A stretch of 64,000 nt of DNA, taken from the NCBI RefSeq assembly GCF_040833995.1, contig NZ_CP162137.1:1267001-1331000 (forward strand), written 5' to 3'. Position 1 is the first letter of the stretch. Each line of letters begins with the position of its first letter. Of the stretch, positions 9,241-18,261 are shown piece by piece. Source of the DNA: Leptospira sp. WS58.C1. Lineage in GTDB: Bacteria > Spirochaetota > Leptospiria > Leptospirales > Leptospiraceae. The position numbers and the translations under genes were made by a program. The notes under the pieces are model-generated. The model saw only the letters and a program-made list of their open reading frames with translations, ran no database searches and had not been told where the DNA came from.

Positions 9241-10022
9241 GTTTAGAAGTAATTCTTTACGCGATCGGAAGTATTTTCCCCTGGGGATTTTATCTCATTT
9301 ATACCCAGCCGGATACCGGTAGAAATAAACGTGTCTTTTTTATAATATTCTTCGCATTACTTTTGGGTTGGATCTCCACAGAGTTGGTGCTTCGTGCCAG
9401 CGCTTGGATCTGGCCTGAAACCGAGATAAACGCAAAAACGGCAAAATCCATACTTTCTCAAACCGCATTTTTAGCGTTCGTAAAAGCGGGAATGATGGAA
9501 GAATTATGTAAATCCATTCTGATCGTAACCTTATCTCTCTCGTTGGCATATGATTGGAAAAGGAAGGAATTCCTTCCGGAAACATTTTTAGTGGGCGGGT
9601 TTGTTGCATTAGGTTTTGCCGGAATAGAAAATTACCATTATATTCTCACCGCAAAAGAAGACGATCGGATCCATACTTTCATTATTAGAACATTAAAATC
9701 TTCGAATGCACATTTGCTTATAAATCTTTGTTTTGCCCTCTGCCTGATCAAAAGTAACAAAAGGTTATTTTCCGAAAAATACTGGTACATCCTCTCCGGA
9801 TTTTTGCTTGCGGTCGTACAACATGGGTTATTCGACTTTTTTGTGATCCCTGTGGGAAGGTTCGGACATTGGGCGGCGACAGCGCTCTTCGTAGGAATCT
9901 GGGTCTGGATCGTAAAAGACAGAAGAGTGTATATGAAAGAAGAAAAGATCCATAAAATATTGAATGAAGAACAGCCAAGACAAGACCTCGTCTCCCGATC
10001 GGTTCCTGAGATAATCCGTTGA
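9237..10022 (+). CDS. PrsW-like intramembrane protease family protein
   Basis: A 261-residue multi-helix membrane protein. The start is the ATG at 9237, overlapping the upstream stop (ATGA) with a strong GGAGGA site inside the previous gene. The PrsW/CPBP-type signature is visible: a MMEELCKS helix (EExxK), then ALGFAGIENYHYI, SSNAHLL and VQHGLFDFF, supplying the Glu, His and Asp residues that mark this membrane-protease superfamily. PrsW cuts the anti-sigma factor RsiW in Bacillus; the substrate here is unknown. Close coupling with the TonB-like protein suggests a shared envelope task, which is inference. Confidence 0.75.
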   Translation: MSLEVILYAIGSIFPWGFYLIYTQPDTGRNKRVFFIIFFALLLGWISTELVLRASAWIWPETEINAKTAKSILSQTAFLAFVKAGMMEELCKSILIVTLSLSLAYDWKRKEFLPETFLVGGFVALGFAGIENYHYILTAKEDDRIHTFIIRTLKSSNAHLLINLCFALCLIKSNKRLFSEKYWYILSGFLLAVVQHGLFDFFVIPVGRFGHWAATALFVGIWVWIVKDRRVYMKEEKIHKILNEEQPRQDLVSRSVPEIIR

Positions 10023-10933
10023 AATACAAAGAAATCAGAGTTTCCATTCCGAAAGATTTTGCGGAAGAATTTTCCGCGTACTTGGACGAATGGAAGGTGG
10101 CGGGATATTACGAGATCCTATTCGATAGGGAAGAGGCTAGAAAACCCGGAGAAGAGATCATCTCCGACAATACTCCGATCAGAGTGTATTTAGCTGAAGA
10201 CGATGCCGAGTCCGAAGCTAAGATCTGGATCTATTTGCAGACGGTTGCCCCGGAGAATTCTTTTGCCGAATCCAGATGGATAGAAACGAAAGAATACGAA
10301 GAAGCTTATAAGGAATTTTATAAACCGTTTTCTGTCGGAGTTTTCTGGGTAGTGCCCACCTGGGAAAAAGACGACTGGGAAAAAAACAAAATATTGGGGC
10401 AAAAAGATTCCGTCCCGGTGTATATCAACCCTGGACTTGCTTTCGGAACCGGGCATCATGAAACCACTCGTTTGGTTTTATCCAGGTTAGGCTCCATCGA
10501 TCTGAAAGGAAAGAGGGTTGCAGACATAGGCACCGGTTCCGGGATCTTATCCGTGGCGGCGGCAAAATTGGAAGTTTCCAAAATTATAGCCGTGGATATA
10601 GATCCAAATGCAGTACGTTCTTCCACATTCAATCGGGACGAAAACGGCATATCGGATCAAGTTTTAGTAGTCGAAGAAGGTGGATTCGATCATCCTAAGA
10701 TCCTTTCCGAAAAATTCGATCTATGTATGGCAAATATCACATTTGCAGTCTTGAAGGCAAACATGGAGAAAATCGCAAATCTTCATACGGATCATTTTTT
10801 ATTCAGCGGTGTGATCACGGAAAGAAAGGAAGAGTTCCTGGAGCTTCTTCTTTCCCAAGTGGGAGGTAAATCCGTTTACGAGACCTCCTGGAATGGATGG
10901 GAGCTGATAGAGTGGACCCGCCAATCTATATGA
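10019..10933 (+). CDS. prmA: Ribosomal protein L11 methyltransferase
   Basis: A 304-residue SAM-dependent enzyme that methylates amino groups of ribosomal protein L11. It starts with TTG at 10019, overlapping the previous stop by TTGA. The N-terminal substrate-recognition domain is followed by NPGLAFGTGHHETTRL, the SAM loop VADIGTGSGILSVAAAKL (about 160-177) and MANITFAVLKANM (the NI-type catalytic loop). Length and motif order are typical. It is the third gene of the coupled cluster; it probably rides along with the membrane proteins rather than sharing their function. Confidence 0.93.
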   Translation: MKYKEIRVSIPKDFAEEFSAYLDEWKVAGYYEILFDREEARKPGEEIISDNTPIRVYLAEDDAESEAKIWIYLQTVAPENSFAESRWIETKEYEEAYKEFYKPFSVGVFWVVPTWEKDDWEKNKILGQKDSVPVYINPGLAFGTGHHETTRLVLSRLGSIDLKGKRVADIGTGSGILSVAAAKLEVSKIIAVDIDPNAVRSSTFNRDENGISDQVLVVEEGGFDHPKILSEKFDLCMANITFAVLKANMEKIANLHTDHFLFSGVITERKEEFLELLLSQVGGKSVYETSWNGWELIEWTRQSI

Positions 10934-10964
10934 CGTTTTATTAATATTTTATATCGGAGAAAAA

Positions 10965-11966
10965 ATGAAACATTACGACGTATTCGGGATAGGGAACGCA
11001 CTTGTGGATATTCTGATCCCAACCGAAGATTCTTTTTTGCAGAAAATGGGCTGGAACAAAGGGATTATGACCCTAGTGGATGCGGAAGTCCAGGGTGGTG
11101 TACTTACCGCTTTAGACGGACATAAAAAAGAATTAAGATCGGGTGGAAGTGCCGCAAATACTATGATTGCACTCGCCAATTCAGGCGGTACGGGAACTTA
11201 CACCGGAAAAGTTACCGAGGACACTTACGGAGAATTTTATAAACAAGATATGGAGAAAGCGGGGATCTTATTTGAAGTTCCTCCTTCCAAAGAAGGGCAT
11301 ACCGGAACCTGTGTGATATTAACCACACCCGATGCCGAAAGGACAATGCTTACTCACTTGGGAATTTCTTCCACATTGACCAAAGAGGACCTGGACCTGG
11401 AACGGCTGAAAGCTTCTTCTTATAGTTATGTGGAGGGGTATCTTTGGGACAGACCTTCCACCAAGGAAGCCTGTCTTCTTGCTATGGAAGAATCCAAAAA
11501 AGCGGGAGTAAAAGTGGCATTTACATTCAGCGACCCGTTTTGTGTGAACCGCTCCAGAGAGGACTTCTTAAAACTTACAAAAGAATATTGTGATTTAATT
11601 TTTTGTAATGCAGAGGAGGCAAAAGCATTAGCTGCCACCGAATCCAAGGAAGATGCCTTAAAATTTATCTCTTCACTTTGTAAGAATGTTATGATGACCG
11701 ACAGCGCTAACGGTGCGTTCGTTTCCGTAAATGGAACGATCAGTCACGTAGGCGGATTTCCTGCTCAAAACTTATTAGATACCACAGGGGCAGGGGATTG
11801 TTTTGCGGCAGGTGTGTTATACGGACTCACTCACGGATTTTCTCTCGAGAATGCGGCAAGATGGGGAAACTATGTTGCCTCCAGGATCGTCCAAGAGATC
11901 GGGCCTAGACTTTCTGTCAGACTTATGGGAAGACAGGAAGAGATCCTCGGGAAGACACAGGGCTAA
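10965..11966 (+). CDS. PfkB-family kinase, probably adenosine kinase
   Basis: A 333-residue ribokinase-fold enzyme. The N-terminal GIGNALVDILIP and LRSGGSAANTMIALA motifs form the sugar site. The DTTGAGDCFAAGVLYG motif near the C-terminus carries the catalytic Asp and anion hole. The overall pattern (GGSAANT, YVEGYLWDRPST) matches the bacterial/eukaryotic adenosine kinase branch, which phosphorylates adenosine to AMP for purine salvage. Other PfkB sugars remain possible. The start has a clear GGAG site. It ends just before a palindromic repeat that separates it from the convergent lipoprotein gene. Confidence 0.85.
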   Translation: MKHYDVFGIGNALVDILIPTEDSFLQKMGWNKGIMTLVDAEVQGGVLTALDGHKKELRSGGSAANTMIALANSGGTGTYTGKVTEDTYGEFYKQDMEKAGILFEVPPSKEGHTGTCVILTTPDAERTMLTHLGISSTLTKEDLDLERLKASSYSYVEGYLWDRPSTKEACLLAMEESKKAGVKVAFTFSDPFCVNRSREDFLKLTKEYCDLIFCNAEEAKALAATESKEDALKFISSLCKNVMMTDSANGAFVSVNGTISHVGGFPAQNLLDTTGAGDCFAAGVLYGLTHGFSLENAARWGNYVASRIVQEIGPRLSVRLMGRQEEILGKTQG

Positions 11967-11985
11967 GAAGAGACGCAGAAGTTTT

Positions 11986-12078
11986 TTGCACACAGAGTCA
12001 CTGAGACACGAAGGGGATGATATAAGAGTGTAGGAATTCTTACTCTAAATTCTCTGAGGTTTTGTGCCTCTGTGCGAA
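11986..12078. repeat. TTCGCA-type palindromic element with inner palindrome
   Basis: Left arm TTGCACACAGAGTCACTGAG from 11986, right arm ending CTCTGTGCGAA at 12078. The loop holds a second inverted repeat, GAGTGTAGGAATTCTTACTC (12026-12045), of the short palindrome family. The element fills the gap between two convergent genes and could terminate both. Confidence 0.65.
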
Positions 12079-12079
12079 C

Positions 12080-13345
12080 TTATGGACAAGAATAAGACAA
12101 TGAGATCGTGCTCATGTTTCCGTTCTCAGGAACGGAAAACGTAAGCGGAGTTCCTACGATGGTATCGGGAAACCCGTCCACGTAGGAAGTATCCGACAGA
12201 CAATATAATTTATGGGTTCCAGGGTTGATGTATTTGATCCTTGACGTTCCGCTTCTTGCAGGTGTTGCAGCTAACGGAAGTTTTGTGAGAATATCCGTTT
12301 CATTTTCCCTAAAAACGGCAAAATAATGTGTCAGATTTCCGGATCCGCCGGTGATTGCGAGTGAAGAAGCGCCGCTTGGATAGATCGTTCTGGATCTGGA
12401 AAGTATCCCCCCGCCTATATCCGATTGACCTGAATGTCTCGTTTTCCAATCGCTAATAGAGATCAATGTTGCAGCAGTACTTCCATCCGCCGCCTTAATG
12501 GAATGTACCATTAAGTTTTCTTTCAGGTTCATTCTAACTTCAAAGATGTAAGGCTCGAATCCGGGTTTAAAATCCATATCCGCCTCTCCCGCTTGGACGG
12601 AATAAAGAAGCGGAAACACTAAAGGATATCCTGATTTGTCGGTAGTTCCTGCCGCATACGCAAGCCTTGGAACTATATTAAATCCATAAACACCGTAGTT
12701 GTCAAAGAAGGTAACTTTGGTCAGGTCCACACCCGGAGAATTTCCCCAACCTGTCACTAAAGAACGAATATACGTTCCGGTGTAATAATACTGGCTTGGG
12801 AATCCGAGAGACGTTCCTGAAGTTGGATCGTTCGACGGATATTCCGCTCCTTCTCCGTTTAAGAATTGGATCATTTTAAATTCACCGTTCAAAGATCGAC
12901 AAGTGTTTGCGTTTAAGGTATATGGTTGTGTACAATACACTTCTCTGTTTGGGGCGACATTGTCCCAGAAAGCTTTTGCAGCGACAGCTGTTCTGATCTG
13001 AGAAAGATTATTTAGACCGTCCTGGTATTTGGAAGAAATTCGGATCTCACCTATATCGATATAAATAGGTAGATTTGCCATTTTAGGAAGGGCGCTTAAA
13101 TTGAAGGTAGGATCACCGGACGGATCCATGTATACATCACCAGTACCGTTATTATACTCGGTAAAATCCAAAGGACTGTCGGTTGCATACGTACCTTTGA
13201 GTAGAAGTAACATTCTACTATTAAAAAGAGTGCTGATTACGGGATTATCCGTGGCGTTTCCTTCCCAATCTCCTACCTTACAATCCGAAACGAGTGCGAA
13301 CAAAAAGGAAGATAGAAATAGAAAACGATTCGTTTTGGAAATCAT
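12080..13345 (-). CDS. Leptospira-type lipoprotein of unknown function
   Basis: A 421-residue protein with a signal peptide and a spirochaete-style lipobox (LFALVSDC, Cys near 22), so it should be lipidated and sit on the inner or outer membrane, possibly at the surface. The mature part is rich in Gly, Ser, Thr, Tyr and Asn, beta-strand-like, without a domain I recognise. Four cysteines after the lipid site (for example VYCTQPY, NTCRS, KLYCLSDTSY, SYSCP) may form disulfides. Its start overlaps the stop of the upstream envelope-protein gene by ATGA, so the two are co-translated and probably act together. Confidence 0.7.
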   Translation of the reverse strand: MISKTNRFLFLSSFLFALVSDCKVGDWEGNATDNPVISTLFNSRMLLLLKGTYATDSPLDFTEYNNGTGDVYMDPSGDPTFNLSALPKMANLPIYIDIGEIRISSKYQDGLNNLSQIRTAVAAKAFWDNVAPNREVYCTQPYTLNANTCRSLNGEFKMIQFLNGEGAEYPSNDPTSGTSLGFPSQYYYTGTYIRSLVTGWGNSPGVDLTKVTFFDNYGVYGFNIVPRLAYAAGTTDKSGYPLVFPLLYSVQAGEADMDFKPGFEPYIFEVRMNLKENLMVHSIKAADGSTAATLISISDWKTRHSGQSDIGGGILSRSRTIYPSGASSLAITGGSGNLTHYFAVFRENETDILTKLPLAATPARSGTSRIKYINPGTHKLYCLSDTSYVDGFPDTIVGTPLTFSVPENGNMSTISLSYSCP

Positions 13346-14163
13346 AAGAATACGCTCACCATTAAACCGAAATGGAAAAATTCTGTATCCACTTTATTGT
13401 AATAATACGGGTTATTCAACCTAGGATCTACAGTCGGACCTACGTAAGGATATTTAGTTTCCGCAGGAGAATTCAAATCCGATTCGAAAATTTTATTATA
13501 ATCCAGTCGGATCCCGATCCGGATTTTTTTTCCTGCTACGAAACTTGCCTCAAATCCGGCGAATAATGTATCATTCCAGCGGGAAGTATTAGCGGGTCTG
13601 GCAACCACGTAGGTTTCTCCGAATCCCGCCTTGACCATAAAAGTAATCGGAAGTTCGAACGGAAGTTTATAACAAAGGGCGCTATATACCGGGATCGTCG
13701 TAAGAGCTCTTTCGGATCTGGACAAATAGTTGGAATAAGAAGCTCCTACTTCCACATAAAAGATCCAAGGCCAAGGAACTCTGTAAAAAAATCCACCACC
13801 TAAAGTTGTATCCAAATATCTCTGAGCTTCGGAACCGGGGAACGGGTTAGAAGCTCCTACCCAAGCGCCTATCTCCGGTTTTCTATTATCATAGAATGTA
13901 GGAAGTTCTTCTTCTAATTCCTCGTCGTCCGTGTTGTCTTTTTTGTCGGAGCGGGTAAGTCCTGAAGATGGAAGATTCCCTCCTGCTTGGGCTAGGATCA
14001 ATTCACCATTTTTAAAACTGTTCCCGATCTTATTAAAATCCATAGGAGGAGAAACGGGATTTCCGCGCAGATATTTTATAGCTTTGTTATCTAATTGGTC
14101 CGGATAAGGGAAAGTTTGTACCCAGGGAAAAAGGAAAAATGCAATCGGAAGGAGTTTTTTCAT
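13342..14163 (-). CDS. Outer-membrane beta-barrel-like envelope protein
   Basis: A 273-residue protein with a signal peptide (MKKLLPIAFFLFPWVQTFP). The second half shows alternating aromatic/hydrophobic strands (FFYRVPWPWIFYVEVGASYSN, ITFMVKAGFGETYVV, KKIRIGIRLDYNKIF) and ends FHFGLMVSVFL with a terminal Leu. This is consistent with an 8- to 10-strand outer-membrane barrel. The N-terminal part is polar and acidic (DNTDDEELEEELP). It overlaps truA by 4 bp upstream and the lipoprotein by 4 bp downstream. I infer that it pairs with the lipoprotein; its substrate, if any, is unknown. Confidence 0.6.
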   Translation of the reverse strand: MKKLLPIAFFLFPWVQTFPYPDQLDNKAIKYLRGNPVSPPMDFNKIGNSFKNGELILAQAGGNLPSSGLTRSDKKDNTDDEELEEELPTFYDNRKPEIGAWVGASNPFPGSEAQRYLDTTLGGGFFYRVPWPWIFYVEVGASYSNYLSRSERALTTIPVYSALCYKLPFELPITFMVKAGFGETYVVARPANTSRWNDTLFAGFEASFVAGKKIRIGIRLDYNKIFESDLNSPAETKYPYVGPTVDPRLNNPYYYNKVDTEFFHFGLMVSVFL

Positions 14164-14987
14164 CTGGGAACTCCGCCGTATTCTTTCCTGTTTTGGTACA
14201 TACGATCAATTTGAGGAAAAGAATCGTAGTACGCTTTTAGAAAATACAATCCGTAAGGGGGTAGGGTGATCCCTGCGATGGTTCGATCTTTGGAAGAAAG
14301 TATTTTCAATATATTCGTCTCTTTGCGCTTCTCTATCGCTATTTCAAAAAGTGTTCCGGTCAGGATCCGGACCATATTATGGAGGAAACCGTTTGCCTTG
14401 ATTCGTAAACGAAGAAGTCCGGGCTCTTCTTCACTTTCCAAAAGGCTCGCATCATAAATGACCCGAGTTGTGGTCCTACGGTTCCGCATGGAAGTGGCTT
14501 TTGCCAAACTTCTGAAGTCATGCTCCCCCTTTAGTAGTTCCAGTTCTTCTCTTAAGCGGGAAACGTCAATCCGATGTTGATACCAGAATGCCCTGTTTTT
14601 CCAAATAGGTCTAGGAAACCTTGCATTCACCAAAAGATATTCGTATTCTCTCGCCGTGCAGGAAAACTGAGAGTTGAAATTCAGGGGAACTTCCGCTATT
14701 TCATGGATTGCCAGACCCCGGTCGGTGAGTGCATTCATTCCGAGTAGGAACTTCGACAGATTGGGAATGGGGGAATCCGTCTTAAAATTTACGACCATGC
14801 CCCTTGCATGAACACCTGTATCCGTTCTTCCGGCTCCCCAGATCCGGGTTTGTTTTTTCAACAGAACTTCCAACGCTTTTTCTATTTCTTCCTGAACTGT
14901 GGGAGATTGTTTCTGGCTTTGGTATCCAAAAAAACATCCACCGTCGAATTCGATCAGCAAAGCATAGTTTCTAGGATCTTCAGTCAT
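14160..14987 (-). CDS. truA: tRNA pseudouridine(38-40) synthase
   Basis: This enzyme isomerises uridines 38-40 in the tRNA anticodon stem. I place the start at the ATG at 14987 (275 residues), because TruA proteins begin just before RNYALLIEFDG. A longer reading from 15065 would add a hydrophobic 26-residue leader and overlap the upstream gene. The catalytic Asp is in GRTDTGVHARG. Other family blocks are HDFRSLAKA and NGFLHNMVRILTG. The stop overlaps the start of the envelope-protein gene (ATGA). Confidence 0.94.
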   Translation of the reverse strand: MTEDPRNYALLIEFDGGCFFGYQSQKQSPTVQEEIEKALEVLLKKQTRIWGAGRTDTGVHARGMVVNFKTDSPIPNLSKFLLGMNALTDRGLAIHEIAEVPLNFNSQFSCTAREYEYLLVNARFPRPIWKNRAFWYQHRIDVSRLREELELLKGEHDFRSLAKATSMRNRRTTTRVIYDASLLESEEEPGLLRLRIKANGFLHNMVRILTGTLFEIAIEKRKETNILKILSSKDRTIAGITLPPYGLYFLKAYYDSFPQIDRMYQNRKEYGGVPR

Positions 14988-15042
14988 AGTTAGGAGAGGA
15001 AGCAGAATGAAACAAATAGGAGGAAGAAAAGAGAAACGTCTC

Positions 15043-15924
15043 TTATTTTTCTCCGCCCATTTCATCTATGATCTTATTGTACTCATCATAGAGTTCTTTG
15101 GCCATATCGATGATGACGGATGGTTTGGACTTGGACGCCTTACCGGAACCGTACAATCTAGAAAGAGTTCTTTTGGCTCGAATGAGAAGGTTCAGTTTGG
15201 AGGCAGCATCCGATGCGAGTTCGTCCTTGAACTTCATAGTAAGATAGGCGGAGAGATAAATGACTCCGTCAAATCCCCAGTTTTTGTCGGTATCCGGACC
15301 GAGTAGATAAGAAGCGGCATCCACAGGTTCGGAACCGGATTGCATGATCTCCATCGTTTCCGTGTACCAGCCTGCCGCTTTTTGGTACAGAAGGTCCCGG
15401 ATCTTGTCGTAACCCATACCGGGAAATTCCGTATTCACATCATCGAAGTACCAGGCCCCACGAACAGCGCAGACCGCTTTTTTTGGTGTAGGAGCTACCG
15501 TGACTTTTCTGGATTGATAACATTCTATCGCTAAAAGATAAGAAGCAGCGCCCAGGATCAGATTTCTTTCTTGGTAGAAATCCGTAGGTCCCATAATGGA
15601 TTCTATGTTTTTGCGTCGAACCTCTGCGGATTCTCGTAGTTTTGCGAGTTCATCCGCATCCAAGCTAGACCAGTCCTTGGGAAAGGCTGTATAAAGACAA
15701 CGGGGGCAAACGTTTAAGACGTAATCATTCGGGGAAACCCTGCCGAATTTTTTGTTTTTTTCGTATAAGCGACGTAATTCCTGGGTAAGTTTGCCCGCGA
15801 TCAGCCTTCCTCCCCCTTGGAACATACTTTCCCTTTGGTGTACCTCGCTACAAATAGGGCAGACCGTATCTTCCTTGTTCCGAAACGAGATTTTTTTGCC
15901 TTGGGCTAATGCAGTTGCTGTCAT
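15043..15924 (-). CDS. DUF2225 zinc-ribbon protein
   Basis: A cytoplasmic protein of about 293 residues from the ATG at 15924; an upstream GTG at 15969 would add 15. The N-terminus holds two cysteine pairs, CPICSEVH and CPRCLYTAFP, that should bind zinc. The remainder is helical, with KAVCAVRGAWYFDD in the middle and a C-terminal region resembling repeat helices (SKLNLLIRAKRTLSRLYG). This architecture is the DUF2225 family, common in Firmicutes and spirochaetes, with no reaction I can name. The gene lies directly upstream of truA on the same strand and diverges from the secreted-protein gene at 16059. Confidence 0.8.
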   Translation of the reverse strand: MTATALAQGKKISFRNKEDTVCPICSEVHQRESMFQGGGRLIAGKLTQELRRLYEKNKKFGRVSPNDYVLNVCPRCLYTAFPKDWSSLDADELAKLRESAEVRRKNIESIMGPTDFYQERNLILGAASYLLAIECYQSRKVTVAPTPKKAVCAVRGAWYFDDVNTEFPGMGYDKIRDLLYQKAAGWYTETMEIMQSGSEPVDAASYLLGPDTDKNWGFDGVIYLSAYLTMKFKDELASDAASKLNLLIRAKRTLSRLYGSGKASKSKPSVIIDMAKELYDEYNKIIDEMGGEK

Positions 15925-16058
15925 ACGAAGAATTTCCGGAAAAATCGAGCCGGAAGCATCAATTCTCACCGTATTCTAACCGATAGACTAAGAAGAAAAG
16001 CACGATTTTCGGGTTGAACCCGATCTCCGCAGGGAGAAGCTAAGGAAAAGGTCCGCCA

Positions 16059-17162
16059 ATGAAAAAACTTCTCGTTTTCATGATCGCGATGTTAGTCGCC
16101 CCAGTTCTATTACACGGCGAAGCCGTTTCTATGAAATCGTATAAGAAGCGGATAGAGCTCTTAACTTATTTAAGAGAGATAGAGCCTGTCGTAAGAAATT
16201 ATCCGGGAGAAGTAAAAGCTTCCGGAACCGGTCAAACCCAAGCAGACGGGGAAAGACTCGCGAAGTATAAAGAACTAAAAAGATTGTACCAAGAAGGTCT
16301 TCTGTATTTTTTCGAAGGGAATTTCGTAAATTCGTATCGTAGATTTTTGGAGTCCCAACTTGGAATGGAACTTCTCTTGGAAGAACTTTCGCAAAGTTAT
16401 GTGGAAAGAACGGAAGAGATCCTAAAAACCGCGATCGAAAAGAAAAATCCGAACAATCCTACGGATAGAGCACTTGTAGATATTTCCGTGGAATACGGAA
16501 AAAACAGTTATATCCGTGCGGATATTAAGGAGAATAGAGAAGCTCCTTTTACCCGCAGAATGTACAATCCGAGAGAATTCCATTATGTGGTGAATAAATA
16601 CACCATCGAAAAAAATATGGAGTTAGGTTATCAGTTCTTGGGAGAAGCCAAGGAAGCTAGGAATAACGCACTTAAGATAGAAAAACATCTGGAGAAACAC
16701 CAGAAACTTCAACCTGAGCATAGAAAACATCGTATCGAAATGTATTTGGGAGCGATCAATCTTTGCAGGGACGCAAGAGCGAATGCGATGAATATTTTCA
16801 AACTTAAGTATCCTTACGATAACTATTATCTGCAAAGATCCGATGCCAAGTCCGAAGAGACTCGCAACGAGATCGGAGAGGTTACACCTGGACAAGTTGT
16901 TTCCGTAGAAGGAGTCACTTACGATTTTTCTACAAACCCTCTGGTTCGTGCAGATAATAAAATGAGCCCTGTATTCGACAAAAGAATTCCTGATGATTAT
17001 CGCAGAGACGCTGTGGATATTTTGGGCAGAATTTACGACGACGAGGTCGACAATAAGTTGTATCTTCGTTGGGATGCTGAGACTCGTAAAAAACTTCTGG
17101 GAGACAAACTACCTCCGGGAACTCAGAAAAGAAAACAAGCTGCAACCGAGCCTAATAAATAA
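16059..17162 (+). CDS. Secreted helical protein of unknown function
   Basis: A 367-residue protein with a good signal peptide (MKKLLVFMIAMLVAPVLLHG). The mature part is almost wholly helical and highly charged, with long Lys/Glu-rich stretches (EKHLEKHQKLQPEHRKHRIEM) and a tyrosine-rich start (GLLYFFEGNFVNSYRRFLESQ) that could be a TPR-like hairpin. No catalytic motif is visible. It is probably periplasmic. The start is divergent from the DUF2225 gene, and a short inverted repeat TCGGGT-TGA-ACCCGA sits between them at about 16010-16024. A strong terminator follows, so the gene forms a single-gene unit. Confidence 0.7.
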   Translation: MKKLLVFMIAMLVAPVLLHGEAVSMKSYKKRIELLTYLREIEPVVRNYPGEVKASGTGQTQADGERLAKYKELKRLYQEGLLYFFEGNFVNSYRRFLESQLGMELLLEELSQSYVERTEEILKTAIEKKNPNNPTDRALVDISVEYGKNSYIRADIKENREAPFTRRMYNPREFHYVVNKYTIEKNMELGYQFLGEAKEARNNALKIEKHLEKHQKLQPEHRKHRIEMYLGAINLCRDARANAMNIFKLKYPYDNYYLQRSDAKSEETRNEIGEVTPGQVVSVEGVTYDFSTNPLVRADNKMSPVFDKRIPDDYRRDAVDILGRIYDDEVDNKLYLRWDAETRKKLLGDKLPPGTQKRKQAATEPNK

Positions 17163-17185
17163 GATTTTTCGATTCTTCTGAGTGG

Positions 17186-17223
17186 AAAAAAGGCCTGCTT
17201 CCAAACGAGGACAGGCCTTTTTT
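17186..17223 (+). terminator. Rho-independent terminator
   Basis: A 12-bp perfect stem AAAAAAGGCCTG (17186-17197) and CAGGCCTTTTTT (17212-17223) with a 14-base loop, placed 24 bp after the stop of the preceding gene. The A-run on the left also makes it usable from the opposite strand. Confidence 0.9.
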
Positions 17224-17463
17224 ATTTCTGAAAACGCTATCTAGCTAAGGCGAACATTGTAAGTTATAAGAGAGGCTAAGTTTTTTTCACTCTAGACTTA
17301 GAGTCGCAAAGGGGAGAGATTTGATGAAGTTGTTTTCCTTATAAAAAGCTCTTTGCGTCTTTGCTGCTCTGGGTGGCAACGGTTTCTGAAACTTAATATT
17401 CCATCTAAAGGTCTCTCAAGAATTTGCTTTCCATGTTCGGAGAGGTACTAAAGCATAGTTCGC
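17224..17463. repeat. Gene-free spacer with a degraded CGCAAAG palindrome
   Basis: The stretch contains inverted arms GAGTCGCAAAGGGGAGAG (from 17301) and CTCTTTGCGTCTTTGC (to about 17365), a degenerate relative of the palindromic elements elsewhere. Near 17431 there is a half copy of the short palindrome (ATGTTCGGAG). The promoter for the acyltransferase operon must lie here, but I cannot pinpoint it. Confidence 0.4.
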
Positions 17464-18261
17464 ATGAATCCACTTAAGTTTATGGAAAGCCGTTTGGGCA
17501 GGTTTTCCCCTAAGTATCGCAAACTGGTATTACGAACCTATGTCGTTACATTAAGATTGGTACTTACGGTAGCGTTTCCCACTATGATCGCCGGGATTTT
17601 TTATGCACTTATCGGAAAGAGAGAAAAACAATATGCGGCTTTTCTAAAAGGTTCCAAAACTTGGGGACCGGTCGTGATCCGCATGACCAAAACGGATCTG
17701 ATGATAAAGAATGAAATGGAGATCCCGGACAAGGGTCATATGATCTTCTTAAATCACGTAAACGAAATAGATTTTCCTTATGATTGTTTAGTGGTAAACA
17801 AACCGTATCTTGCAAACCAGGTGATCAAAAAAACTTTGGTAGCTTATTGGTGGATGAAGGCAATGGGATCTCAAGTTTTTGAGACCTCCAAGGCCGCTAC
17901 GATCGCAGTTTCCGTTCGTAATTTATTAAAAGGACTTTCCACTACTTCTTATATAGTGTATCCGGAAGGTCATAATTCTTATTCAGAGGTCATCCAGCCT
18001 ATGCAAAAAGGGATGATTAAACTCGCTTATGAGAATAAGATCCCTGTAGTGTTAGTGCTAAAATCCGGGATCACCGCCTACCAAACGGAACCTATGTATG
18101 CTAAAGTCGGCTACAAATTTATTGGAAGATACGAACCATGGACCCACGATACTTGGGAAAGTTTTAGGGATTTCCTATATGAAACCATGAGCAAGGAAAA
18201 GATCGCATTGGATTCCGAGATCGGGACTCTGCGTGAACCTGTCTCTTCCAAATCCAAGTGA
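17464..18261 (+). CDS. PlsC-like lysophospholipid acyltransferase
   Basis: A 265-residue membrane-associated protein. One hydrophobic segment (about 30-50) precedes the acyltransferase fold. The HX4D catalytic box is NHVNEIDFP and the substrate motif is VYPEGHNSYSE, a variant of the usual PEGTRS. The family moves an acyl chain from acyl-ACP or acyl-CoA onto lysophosphatidate or related acceptors at the inner membrane; the changed second motif means the acceptor may differ. The stop overlaps the start of the biotin carboxylase (GTGA). That coupling makes sense for lipid synthesis, since the carboxylase may feed malonyl-type units. Confidence 0.82.
   Translation: MNPLKFMESRLGRFSPKYRKLVLRTYVVTLRLVLTVAFPTMIAGIFYALIGKREKQYAAFLKGSKTWGPVVIRMTKTDLMIKNEMEIPDKGHMIFLNHVNEIDFPYDCLVVNKPYLANQVIKKTLVAYWWMKAMGSQVFETSKAATIAVSVRNLLKGLSTTSYIVYPEGHNSYSEVIQPMQKGMIKLAYENKIPVVLVLKSGITAYQTEPMYAKVGYKFIGRYEPWTHDTWESFRDFLYETMSKEKIALDSEIGTLREPVSSKSK

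Noticed and set aside
14988..15065. Longer truA start with a hydrophobic leader
   Set aside because: TruA is cytoplasmic and family members start at the RNYALLIEFDG block; the leader overlaps the DUF2225 gene.
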